NCBI GenBank assembly: GCA_001579985.1
Contig: LRSR01013637.1
Coordinates: forward strand, 1 to 30,000
Source of the DNA: Hypsibius dujardini
Taxonomy: Eukaryota > Tardigrada > Eutardigrada > Parachela > Hypsibiidae
DNA: 30,000 bases
Reading direction: 5' to 3'
A program made the position numbers and the translations under genes. Below are positions 10,312-20,801 of the stretch, piece by piece (position 1 is the stretch's first letter; each line of letters begins with the position of its first letter). The notes under the pieces are model-generated. The model was not told where the DNA came from, did not search any database, and was given only the letters and a program-made list of their open reading frames with translations.

Positions 10312-13300
10312 TTAGATTGCGTGGGTCATCGACGAATCTTGTAAATCATCTGCCAGCAGCAGCCACCATTTGGGATCGGCGTGAGTTCTGTTGAAGACAA
10401 TTAAAACTAATATTATTATCACAGGTAAGAAAATTGCAGAAAGCAATTTGTCAGCTCATACACGTACGTACCGGTGTAGGATGATTGCCACAGTCAGGGA
10501 GAAGACGACACCAAAAAGACAAAGTGATACTGCCAGTGCGATTGTCAGATTATAGTCTGTAATAATTCAAACGTATTTGTGTAAGGCAAGAACATAATCT
10601 TTGAAAATGTTTCACTTCAATCTTTATTTAGTTCCATGCATGTTTCATTATCTTCTTTATAAATCCTCTAAACGAGGTTAAACCATAAGTCTTGACCAAA
10701 TTGTACACAATCTACCGGGTCATCTAAAATATTTTGACTTCTCGCTTGGGGCGATTTTCAGAGGTAGAACGCAAAATGGCTCCCTTTTATTTTTTTAAAA
10801 TTGATCCTATATTTGAATTGATTTATAAATTTAGATTTCAAAAAAAATTCTGCTGACGCCCATCGATTCCAAATTGAATGTCAGAGGAATGATATAAAAA
10901 ATCTTAAAATCAAACCTTTTCTAGAAATCGAAGTTTCTACAGTGAAAATGAGGGGAAATGGGAATCTTCGAGTACATTCCGGACTTTGTAATACTGCCAA
11001 AAAAACTTTTTTGAACCATGCTAATACATTAATAAATCCTCACTAATACGAGACAAATTTAAACAAAAGAAACTGAGCTATTTTGCGTTCCATCTATGAA
11101 ATCGTTCCAAGTCACTGGGAGGGGCGGATGTTTTTATTTCCAAAACATGAATTCATTTCCGGGTCAATATTTATCGACTCAGTGTTTTCCATAGTTTTTT
11201 TTTAGCAATCGCTCGATCGTTAAGTTGAGTGGGGTTTGAGTAGTCTCATACAAAGTGATCATGATCGAAAACACATTTTTCCATATGCCCTATTTATATA
11301 AGCATTATACTGCACCCCTTCGTTCGCATATTCTCACTCCCAATAAGTCACGACAAGTGGGCCGTGAACTGGTGGGAAAGGCATGAACACCTGGCCAGAG
11401 TATGGTGGACCTGTTAATTGACGTCAAGCGGAGACTATTTTGTTCGAAAACAAGTACCGTCTAAAAAGGATTAAGCGTTAGTAACCGGCTGATAGATTTT
11501 TCGAGGAATTTCTGCCTGTTCATCTAACCTTACCTCAAGAGATTGATTTGCCACGCGAAATTGCTTGACCTCAACGTCGCACACCCTCAGTCCGGCTGAG
11601 GAAATCTTGATGGTCCGTGACGGGAGATGGAATTCCCTGCTGAAAAAGGCTTGAACGAAGGACTCTGCTGAAATGTTTGACAATCCACTCCAGAGATCAT
11701 TTAGTATCTGAAAAAAATTCAGATGGTGCAGAAAAACAAAATTCAGGAGGAAACAGATTCTTGAGGAAAAAATGCAGATGGTGCAGACTCATAACTTTCA
11801 AAAAATCATTTAATTTTAATATTTTAATGGGCTGCTGGCCATATGCGAGGCCGTGCAGAAAGTACGAACCTCCGCCATAAGGAGTACGCTCTCGTATGCT
11901 CCCATGCGTTGATTGCTGTGCTAAAAAACATTGGATTCATGTGTCAGTGTCTTGATGACCGCATAAAGGCACAAACATCGTGAAGTTTACCTTATGTTCT
12001 AGCTTTACCGTCCAGTTGTATTTCTCCAGTGAGATCCTTCGCATCTCCTCAAGCTCCACGCTGACGCGATCCCAGTTGATGTTCTCAAAGTCCATAGCAA
12101 AAACGTAAGGTAATATGCTGGACAGATCCGGGGTTACTTTTCCCTAAGAAAACAGGGGTGATTTTAGCAATTGACCATCATGTACAGACAGAGGCTCGTT
12201 TAGGACTTCGGCTACAAGTCCCCTCCCCTTCCCCTCCCAATTTTGGCTGTATTTGATTTTAAGAGTACTGACCAATGCCCCTTTGAGTGACAAACAAAAA
12301 ACTTGTTATTCTTAGAAAGTCCATCTGTTCGTACTCCGACTTGCGATTAATTCTGTCGTTCTCAGTCTGTCTGACCGTAGGTCCGTCCACAAAACTTCCG
12401 GTTGTCCATTCGTTCGTATGTCCGTCCGTCCGTAATAAGAATGCCCGTTCACAGAAAAAGGACAGAGTGATTAACGATGGACAGAGGGACGTACTTAAGT
12501 CGAACGAACCGAGAAAAGGACTCCAGTCGGACGTATGGATTGCGGATAGACGTATTAACCGTGGAAGGATCCACGGACTATCAAAATACTACTGTAGAAT
12601 TCCGATCCATCCTTGGTACTTTTGGGACCCCCAGTAAATCAGACCCGATGAGCCAAAACTATGGAGCGCCCTGCGTTTCAAAAGGTTTCGAGTTTACACA
12701 CGATAAATTCGCTAAGGAGAAATGATTTCCTCCCAGCTAAATTTGCTAAACCGAAATCATTTCCTCCCAGCTTTTTGCTAAACCAAAATTAAATAATGAA
12801 TTATTTATTTAATTTTCTCCCAGCTGTGGATTGGCTGTGGCTTTGCTGTAGAGGCGTGTTGAGGCGGAGCTATGGGCTGGGGTTCTAAACCGGGGGTGGG
12901 GGCCGATGATTTTGATTGTTGTTATTTTTTTGCTGGCGAGTATGACACACTGTGTGTACAAAGACAACTCGACAATTTACAGGGAAACTGTTATATGAAT
13001 CCTGTTATTAGCATATGAGCGCATTAAGGAGCCTACACGCAAAAGATCCAAAATGGAACAACCCCGTTCTCAAGGGGGGTCAAAACAGCCAGTCCTCACT
13101 GAGTCAACAAGAATGAGCTGTCGTAGTCGCTACACCGAAGAAGAAAAAAAGGACCCTGATCGCTTCCGCCGTTCAAATTTGTCCCAGAGCAAATTTGCCA
13201 GCCAGGACGGAATGTCCTTTGTCCTTTTTCTTTCTTCTTTGGTGTAACGATTACGACGGCCCAGTTTGTTTAAAAAAATGTTTAAAAAAAACGCAAAAAA

Positions 13301-16300
13301 CAAGCTCAAATCAATGAATCGATCGCAGAAAGGAAGCATGAAAACTGTAACTGTGAACTGCTTACGCAATCAATCAATCACCACTTGCGGTTCTGTGGTT
13401 CGCACTTCTTTGCAATCATCAAAACGGTCACTTTTTACGGTGTCATGACGTAGGCACCACGGATGGGTCGAGATTCTACAGGAACATAGTTATGAATGGA
13501 CGGACGAGCAAATTGCGGATAAACGAATGGACTGACTATAGACGGTACGACTGACGGTCAGCAGACGGACGCACTAACGGACGCAGTGACGGACACACTG
13601 ACGGACAAGTTTTGTGTGAGAAGGAAACTTAAAGGATTCTAAAACATAAATCTTCAATTTATGAAGTTAAAGAACAACGGTCAACATCGAAAAGAACGAC
13701 AGTGGGAGGGGACAAGAAGGGGAGAAGGGTAGGAGGGTTTATTGGTACGTACGGAGCTTCCTGAAGCGTACCAATTGACATCTTTCGTCTGTTCGTATGG
13801 AGACAATGCAATCAGGATAAAAACCTTTGGGAATCACCAGCAACCGTCAAGACCATGTAGGAAGGTGCCCACAATCAAAGAGCACAACATGTATATGAAA
13901 TAATCGTACATATTCCCCAGTTGTCATTGACAATGAAACCGCATCGGCCTAGGTACGAAAAACAGAAAATAATCACGATAAAAGGTCCTTCATGGATCTC
14001 ACATTTTGTTCAGCCATCTTAAGAATGTTTTAACGTGGATTTCACTTCTTGTCTATCAATGCAAAATGTTTTTCATTGCACTTTTTGAGTCGCATGCCTT
14101 AATACATCTGAAAGATTTTTAAGTTATGTATAAAAATGAACGCGAGTCTGCTTAGTCAGTTTTCCGTAGTCACGCAGCAATAATATATACTTCCCAAAAG
14201 CGAGGGGATGACTGACAGGAACGAAGCGAGCACATTGACTGTAACAAACAGCATCATTTTTCTTTACCATTTCTATTGTACATTTCGTTGACCTACTGGT
14301 GCTGTGTTTCTTAGCTTCCGCTAGAGCTTGCCGGAAGCTACCGTCCGACGCAGTGGTGGATGAGTCAAAGTAAAAGACCGCCAGATTAACCGTGGGTGCT
14401 TTAGCTCGAATCAAACTCATCGCCAGCTCACGGGTCACTCCAATCGTGGAATTCATTCTCGGATTATCGTCGCAAAGGAGGTTGACTTCGGTCCAAGAGT
14501 ACCGTTGCACGAGTTGGATCATGGCGTTCACCCCGTTGGCCAATGGTGCGGAACTCCACGGCAGCAAAGTGGGGAACCGTCCTAGTGCCGTGAGCGGAAC
14601 TGCTGACGTACTACCGTACAGTTCAAAACGGTTTCATTCTTTATCATGCTTTTATTCTTTAGTCATATTCAAACCAAACTATAACTTGAGGCATTATTCA
14701 AGTGCCAAACTCATGATAACTTGGAATATTTTTTTATTTAGACCTAATTTAGTGATAAATATGAAAAGAGATTTCATCGCTAAATTCTGGCCGAGTTTTT
14801 TGGTAATATTACATAGTTGGGAAAATACTGGAAGATTCTTTTTTCTTTGATTTTTAAACTACATTAAGTGTGATTTTTTGACACCCTCTCATTCCAAATT
14901 CAATTTGACACCGACTAAATATTTGTCGATGATCAGGGGGCGGAGCTACGGGTATCTTTCAAAAAGGACCGAAAATTCCAGCAAAGCTTTCCATGTTTAT
15001 CCTACAGCTCCGCTGACTGACAACCGATATTTTTTTTGGCTGATGCCAGCAGTCAATTCCAAATTGAATTTTAATTGGGGTGGTACTAACACAATCACAT
15101 TTACGCTAATATAGTTTTTAAAATTACCAATTTTACAAGTCAAATGAATGAAAATCGAATCTTTCAGTGTTGTCCCAACTTTGAAACAACACCAAAAGAC
15201 CTAGCCTGACTTTACCGGCGAAATAAATTTTTCTATCCATCTTTAAATTACGTCTAAATGAAAAAATATGTCTGAGTGATTCTGTATTTGGTACTTGAAT
15301 AATGCTTCAAATAAGTCACAGAACACTGCTAGTTCAGACTAAACGCTTCTTTACCCCAACTACTGTGCGTCTATTGTGCGGTCCTTTCAAATTGAATTTT
15401 AATTAGAAGACGCAACAAAAGCAATTTAACTGACAAAAAGAGAACCTGCTAAACTTAATCAATGAGAAAAAAATATTGGCCTTCACAATCAAAATTGTAT
15501 TTCAAATTTTTATTAGGATCTAGATTTCTTTTAATACAATTAGCAGCGTCACGAGGACCATGAATATTATCAGTACGTTTAAACAAGGATAATTAATAAG
15601 ATAATTTAAAAACATTCTTGCTATTTCCATGTTGCCATTTTGAGAAAGAATTATTATGAAGTTAGCGATTAACAAAACTTACCTTGCAATAAGCGCAATA
15701 TCCACCTCTAAATTTGGGAAGAACAAAAGAACAAAAGAACAAAAATGAGATTTATAAACTTTAAAAATTCCTCACACATCCATAGTTACGTACCACGCGC
15801 AAAGTCAGCCATGGGCAAGATGTCGGTGGTGCAATCTTTCCAAAAGAACATTGGAATAAAAAATAGACAGTTAGAAACAATGAGGACAGAAACCAACAAA
15901 TCACTCCTAGTTTTTTTTCCAGCATAACATAAGGAATAATAAGCTTACCCGGGGAGAAAACTATGGTGAATTCTTTGAGTTTTTTACCAAGCGCAGTATT
16001 GTTGGGTAGTAAAGTAAATAAATTAGGAATAACCTCTCCCGCGGAGGCCTCACACGAGGGGTACACTCCCGCAGTAAACACCCGTGTGATGGTCATCACG
16101 TCGTCAGCGAATATGTGGGGATACTTTTGACGAGCCTGTTCGAGTCCCACGTCAAAGGCTGGCCCTATGAGGCTGTATCCAAGAGTGGAAGGACCATCGC
16201 CGACGATCATTTCAATTATATGCAGTTTAGAAGCATAACCGGCCTTCGTGTCACGACGCCAATCAGGGGTCATGGACATCGTTGACTCTTTCACATTTGT

Positions 16301-16393
16301 AGTAATCGGCTTATAACAAAAGGCTATATGAATAATAATTGCTGCAACGGCAACGTCACGACCGTAAACAACAAGCCCAAACATGATGGACAT
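10312..16393 (-). CDS. R2: ANF-receptor-type single-pass receptor, one broken splice donor
   Basis: Tandem paralog of R1. Exons: 16393-15949, 15835-15794, 15707-15683, 14610-14297, 14238-14195, 13948-13910, 13824-13753, 12143-11991, 11920-11870, 11707-11534, 11460-11316, 10556-10472 and 10387-10312, giving 554 residues. The signal peptide starts MSIMFGLVVYGRDVAVAA. Family motifs are LHIIEMIVGDGPSTLGYSLI, DCTTDILPMADFAR, YSWTEVNLLCDD, KYNWTVK and RPTCRD, with TM segment YNLTIALAVSLCLFGVVFSL. The tail has KWWLLLADDL and stops at 10314-10312. Exons 2, 3, 5, 6, 9 and 10 are identical in length to those of R1 and R3. The donor after exon 5 (14194-14193) reads GG where R1 and R3 have GT; the next usable GT, four bases on, would shift frame. 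R2 may therefore be non-functional, or spliced unusually. The large introns are filled with repeats. Confidence 0.75.
10745..11111. mobile_element. Small inverted-repeat element in R2 intron 11
   Basis: The ends 10745-10781 and 11076-11111 are imperfect inverted repeats. Both contain GAACGCAAAATGGCT or its close variant, preceded by CTTGG..CGATTT. The body is AT-rich with no coding capacity. A block near 10958-11007 (CTTTGTAATACTGCCAAAAAAA) is loosely similar to sequences beside the palindromes at 15.2 and 24.8 kb, so the three may belong to one diverged family. Confidence 0.5.
12215..13715. repeat. Fold-back element FB2 in R2 intron 7, split by a transposon
   Basis: Degenerate GTCC/GTCT units on the left (about 12320-12440) and GGAC/GACG units on the right (about 13495-13610) face each other. 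Outer arms share AAACTTGT and a CCCCTCCC tract. The right arm matches FB1 closely: ATGGACTGACTATAGACGGT occurs at 7628 in FB1 and at about 13527 here, followed by some 45 further similar bases. Transposon copy B interrupts it. It occupies the same intron as FB1 does in R1. Confidence 0.65.
12592..13481. mobile_element. TA-type inverted-repeat transposon, copy B (nested in FB2)
   Basis: Ends at 12592-12617 and 13456-13481 match the terminal repeats of copy A (CTGTAGAAT...CCATCC.TGGT) with several substitutions. The element lies in inverse orientation to copy A. The left end is preceded by TA (12590-12591), but the right flank reads GA, so one side of the target duplication has decayed. At 890 bp it carries roughly 260 bp of middle sequence that copy A lacks. 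No transposase frame is present. Confidence 0.7.
14880..15085. repeat. Palindromic repeat in R2 intron 3
   Basis: An imperfect palindrome centred near 14980. The left side contains CAAATTCAATTTG and CAGGGGGCGGAGCT; the right side contains AGCTCCGCTGACTGACA and CCAAATTGAATTT. It is a diverged relative of the palindrome at 24535-24712 in R3 intron 3. Both carry the GGGGGCGGAGCT motif and a CCGAAAA spacer block. Confidence 0.5.
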
Positions 16394-17517
16394 GGGATGT
16401 GCAGGGATGGGAACACGGAAAATGGATGAAAATGCGCATCCAATAAAGTTGTATTCATAAGCCTAAGCTGGAAATAAAGTGAAATATGTCGACTTTTCTC
16501 AACCTTAATACAGTAAAAGGATTTTTTTTTCAATATTGCAAGAATCGCACAATATCTCTTTCCCCCTATTTTTTGCGAGGATCGAAGTTTTATCATTTTT
16601 AGTTGTATGTAAGACTTAGACGAGAGCTGTATTCATTTTTTTAGCTGAGCTCGTTCCCTTTTTGTTCAGCTTAAAACGGTCTACATTGGAGCACAGTATG
16701 AAGAAAGCGTAGTAGGCAGTACATTAAATCGATTGCTGAAGTGACGTTCGTTGGGCAACCAAACAGCCATACTACCCTATCAACCATGAATGCTATAACG
16801 GTATAGACTCAGTTCTGTTCGCGATCCGTCTGCGCTTTGGATGGAGCCTTGCAACCTTTTAAGTAACCCCCGTGTTTCGCTTGTGATAAGGAATGGATAC
16901 CGGTACGTAAACCCTGCCCGGAGTTTGAATTGTGTCACAAAACGCAGCGTCGGCTGTGTTTTGTGACTAAACGGATGCTTGTAAAGGCATTATGTCTTCC
17001 TTATACTTCACTGAGCTGCGCAGCCATTTGACCACTTTATCCAGACTTTTCAATTACAGTCAAATAGTTGCGTTCTGTCAGCATATGTAAAGTAATATTA
17101 AACGGCTGCGTGTGCCGTTCCGAAAGCCGCGCGCCCAATGCATCACCGCAAGAGCATGCTGCGCTTTTTTAACTGAGTGTACTCGTACATGTGCTAGCAT
17201 GCACTCAACAAATCCTCTTGTCATTTATTCTTTCTATATATCCTTGTCTGTTTTCACATCAAAAAGTAAGCTCGATTGAGCGTTCTCCATGATGCTTCCT
17301 GCCAGTTATAAACTCGATTGATTCCTCCACTTTGACACGATCCGCGAAAAACACACAGCCATTAAATAATGGTACCTGGACAAGTATACAATCCCCTGCC
17401 CTATTAGCTTTACAAAATTGTATCGCTGGTCGGGATATCCCACAATTGCGATATTATTCCCTTGGTTGAGCAAGGACTGCACCTGAACTTGGATGACAAT
17501 TTTTTGTGGGGGGGGGG
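16394..17517. other. Upstream of R2, no gene recognised
   Basis: This stretch contains the R2 5' region, a 15-bp-arm hairpin (16934-16948 with 16953-16967, one mismatch, four-base loop) and a run of 12 G at 17508-17519. Short open frames show no family signature. No core promoter motif could be assigned. Confidence 0.4.
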
Positions 17518-17901
17518 GGAATAATTTGTATGGGATTGTGGGCTGCTGAGAATGGACTCAAAGAGAGGTCTCCCTGTATTGTATTAGAAATCTTTATGGG
17601 TAAGTGCAGTACGAGTATGCGCATACACCGGTGGGAGGGCATCTCTCTTTGCCTTCGGGAATGGGATGAAGAGTCGCGGCTCAAGTCATGTATGTCAGTG
17701 TGAGCCCCTACCCCTACATTTGTATTTGTGCCCAGCCCTCATGCGAATTCGTGCAGCATTTGTGCTTATCTGTTTTATTTCTCTGTAGAAAATGATCCAG
17801 ATGAGCTACATTGCATGGGACTGGAACTTGAAAAATTTGCCGACACGTACAAATGGATAGCTCTTGGAAAGATGTCGCTGCTCGCAAGCTCGATGAGCTA
17901 G
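17518..17901 (+). CDS. Unassigned two-exon coding candidate
   Basis: Two plus-strand segments join cleanly. The first (about 17518-17599) includes GLWAAENGLKERSP and ends at a good donor, GGTAAGTG. The second (17789-17901) follows a TTTCTCTGTAG acceptor in matching phase, reads through ENDPDELHCMGLELEKFADT and ends at TAG. The upstream side runs into the 12-G tract and has no clear start. I do not recognise the family. After the TAG the same frame stays open for another 60 or so codons, so this could also be a pseudogene with an in-frame stop, or chance. Confidence 0.25.
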
Positions 17902-18109
17902 GAGACACCGTCGAACTTCATTGTGCCTTGTACGGGAAATTCGGCACGGGGAAGTGAAATCGACCAGGCACTTTCTGAACGAATTTATTCTAGCCAGATA
18001 CTCGAATGTGTTTTCAGATGCCTTTCGTTTCTATACTGGTGCTGGCCGTACTATGCGTGGCATTTCCAAGGCGCTCGATCCTTCCGAGGATGAACACAGT
18101 AATCAATGA

Positions 18110-20224
18110 ATCAATAAGGCGCCTGTTCGGCAATTTTCAGTAAATTCTTCAGTTTTTTGAATGTAGAGTTTAGTAAGCATTTATAAAAAATACGCGTTAA
18201 GGTTAAATACAATTTGAACTTAAAGTATACTGCGTACCCACCATCGAAGGTGAATTGCTAAACATTGAATGTTCCCTCCTGTATTATAACTAAAAGTTGT
18301 TCCCATTTACAGCATCTTGTTATAATCCAGAGTAACCCTAGTAATCATCTAGTATTTTTAACTGTCCCAGACAGTTTCGGCCTTGACATCATGCATGAAA
18401 GTTTTATTGGAGTTACGGAAAGCGTGGTGAGCTTGTAGTTTGGCAGTGAGCACAGTAGCAAAGATTACTATGTTGCTCCCGTTGACATATGTTTGTGATG
18501 TGACTGCCGATGTGGTTTTTTGTAAATGGATATTTCATTATTTCAACAACGGCAGCTGGCAGAAAGCCTGAGACGTTTATGTGCACCGGCATTTTTACAT
18601 CGGCTGCCAAAAACACTCAAGCGGTCCTCTTGGAAGGCTATTTCTTTGAATGGCGTTTTTTGTGCTATATTTCTCCAGTCCATCCCTGCAGGACATCGTA
18701 AAACCACGTTATATCTCCAGCATTGGGCTGTGTTTTTGGAATCATGCCACCTTATATCCTTAGAAATGTGATCAGAAATGAATTTGGCGTTGTTTCGTTT
18801 AACTGTTATATAATTTGTGAAGGAATTCAAGGAGCTCTACTGCAATTAGCCGTGCATTATTAGTGTTGGTAATGACTAGACGATCATTAAATACTTTAAA
18901 ACAACTTACAATTTTGCATCCACATTCACAATTTTTTACATTGGCCACTAATGATCCAGCACTGGGAACCTGCGTGAAGATACTCAAACTTTCAGTTTAA
19001 GAGCCTTAATGGATGGATTCGTCGTCACTTTTACGGCACTGGATGCATGATTACATTAGTAAGATTACAACACAAGCATGTTCTCTAGGTCAACTGGTGA
19101 CGATCAGAGCCCCGCAAAGATTTCGGGGTGGATGTCGTCGCGTTTCGGTTGCGCTGGCAACCCGCTTCGTCGACCACGGCTACCTGGTCTGTCGACCACC
19201 ACTTTGCAGACTCTCCGCTCCGGTGACAACCCATTCTGATTCCCATTCTATAGACCCCAATTTCTAACACGACTGAGTGCGACCGCGGCACCATATTATC
19301 GCCAAATGTTATTGCGTTGGCGGGGAGCGAAACCTTGATGAATATTTGCTCTATACATGATGCATCATTCTCCGCATCAAAAACAGCAAGTTTATTACAT
19401 ATTTTCCTTGGCAATAAACATGATGGAATGAAATTTTATTTCATGTACACGAAGCGACTGGTGCAGAGTGCTATTGGGGAGAACATGTTGAAAGGAAAAG
19501 TGATGGATGAGAGAGCCGTTGCGGTACGTGCAACTACACCAGACATCCATCTGCTTCTTCTGACAAGAGGAAGCGCATATATGTTTTTACAACTATTAGC
19601 TTTTAAGCTCTCTAATAAAGAGGCAGCGAAACCAAAGAATAGCCTTGTTAGTATGAGTGCAGAGGAGAGCGGTGGTGGAAGCACTGCATGGCGTCATTGC
19701 GACCATTTCTTCTTCTCTCCCTGGACATCGGGAGATTCCTCCTGCTCCGGGTGCGCCTTCGTCCACCACAACTGACTAAATATGGAAAGACATTTATTGT
19801 TCATTTTGCTCACCAGTGTAAATATTTTTGCTTATTTTGTGGTCTGATATGATTGGCAAATACTCTTAAATAAAAGTTAATGTTTTTTAAATCCGTACGG
19901 ATTATATGCGACTCTTTGGACTGTTGGGATGAGCAAAAGTTCTCTCTCCTTTCTTTCTGACCATGCGTTGCGCTTTTACCATTATGATGGATCCCAGCAC
20001 GGCGGCGGTGCAACGTACGGACAGTACAGTCGCGGACTTGCTTTATTACGTTAATTTTTTCCGTTATAGTCATTACACAGCCTATTCATGGGCAGTTTTG
20101 AATTATAATTACACGGTGTTTTGCCTAGCCTCGTTCGCCGTGACAAGAGTAGGTTCCACCATGGCAAGAGGAAAGAGACCACCTGTTTGCACGGCTGGCG
20201 GAAAATACCAATGCAATGAAACAG
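18110..20224. other. Unexplained interval, no firm gene
   Basis: Several frames of 60-150 codons overlap on both strands here (for example 19317-19775 plus, 19085-19414 minus, 18413-18830 minus). None has a consistent splice structure or a family signature I can defend. Some minus-strand patches have beta-strand-like composition and are discussed as a low-confidence observation. Confidence 0.3.
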
Positions 20225-20717
20225 CTAAGTGAAAAATGCAATCTTCGCCAAAAGAGTCACAGGCACGGGTACGTTAGCACAATTAATTTTAAAGTAATTC
20301 GATACCACTTTGTAGATAAGGCTGTCTTTCTTATGCCGCATACCACCTTTTCGGCAGAAGAAGCTGCCATAGATTGGGGCTCCATCAATGAGCGTTGTAC
20401 CCGTACTGATTCACCCTAGACGAAATTTCACAGTGAGAAATCTAAATTGCTGTTTTCTCGGAATCTATTCTAGCTGGCTAAGTAAAAAGTGCCTGACTTC
20501 TGGCCACGCACGAAGTAAAAGCGATTTGTTCTGGAAAGTACGAGGGAATACTGCTTGATAATTCTATTCCGCAGATAGGTACTCCGCCGAAGTCAATAAC
20601 TGCGATATTTTTTATGCCCTGTTGGTACATCGTTTGTGAACAGTCCTTTCTAGCTAAAACGGTGAATTTCATGACGAAAGTTTGGATGAAGAAGGGCTCA
20701 TCGCCAGCGATGCTCGT
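20225..20717 (-). CDS. Unassigned minus-strand exon pair
   Basis: Exon 20717-20512 (after a GTGTCAG acceptor) joins exon 20405-20225 through an 106-base intron with donor GTGCGT and acceptor AATCAG, phases matching. Together they give 128 open codons ending in TAG at 20227-20225. The protein is rich in alternating hydrophobic residues (EPFFIQTFVMKFTVL, IAVIDFGGVPICGIEL, LIDGAPIYGSFFCRKGG). A 40-base segment upstream (20801-20762, reading VLLFGIVLPNARN) could be a preceding exon in phase. The beta-strand pattern loosely recalls galectin-type lectin domains, but the sugar-binding H.NPR and W..E.R motifs are absent. No start codon is established. It may be a gene fragment or a pseudogene. Confidence 0.35.
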
Positions 20718-20801
20718 CTGACACTTTCATCAGAAAGGTCTTCAGCAACTTTCACAGTAACGTTCCGCGCATTTGGAAGAACAATGCCGAAAAGAAGAAC
20801 C

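Noticed and set aside
14392-14850. 152-codon plus-strand open frame
   Set aside because: Its first part is the antisense shadow of R2 exon 4, which is strongly supported by alignment to R1 and R3. The rest is AT-rich intron.
19085-19414. KWW motif at about 19.2 kb resembling the receptor tail exon
   Set aside because: SAKWWSTD resembles the WW exon, but there is no transmembrane exon before it, the donor phase differs and no ectodomain exons lie upstream, so a fourth receptor is not supported.
19317-19775. 152-codon plus-strand frame
   Set aside because: No family signature or convincing splice context. The opposite strand is equally open, and composition does not favour it.
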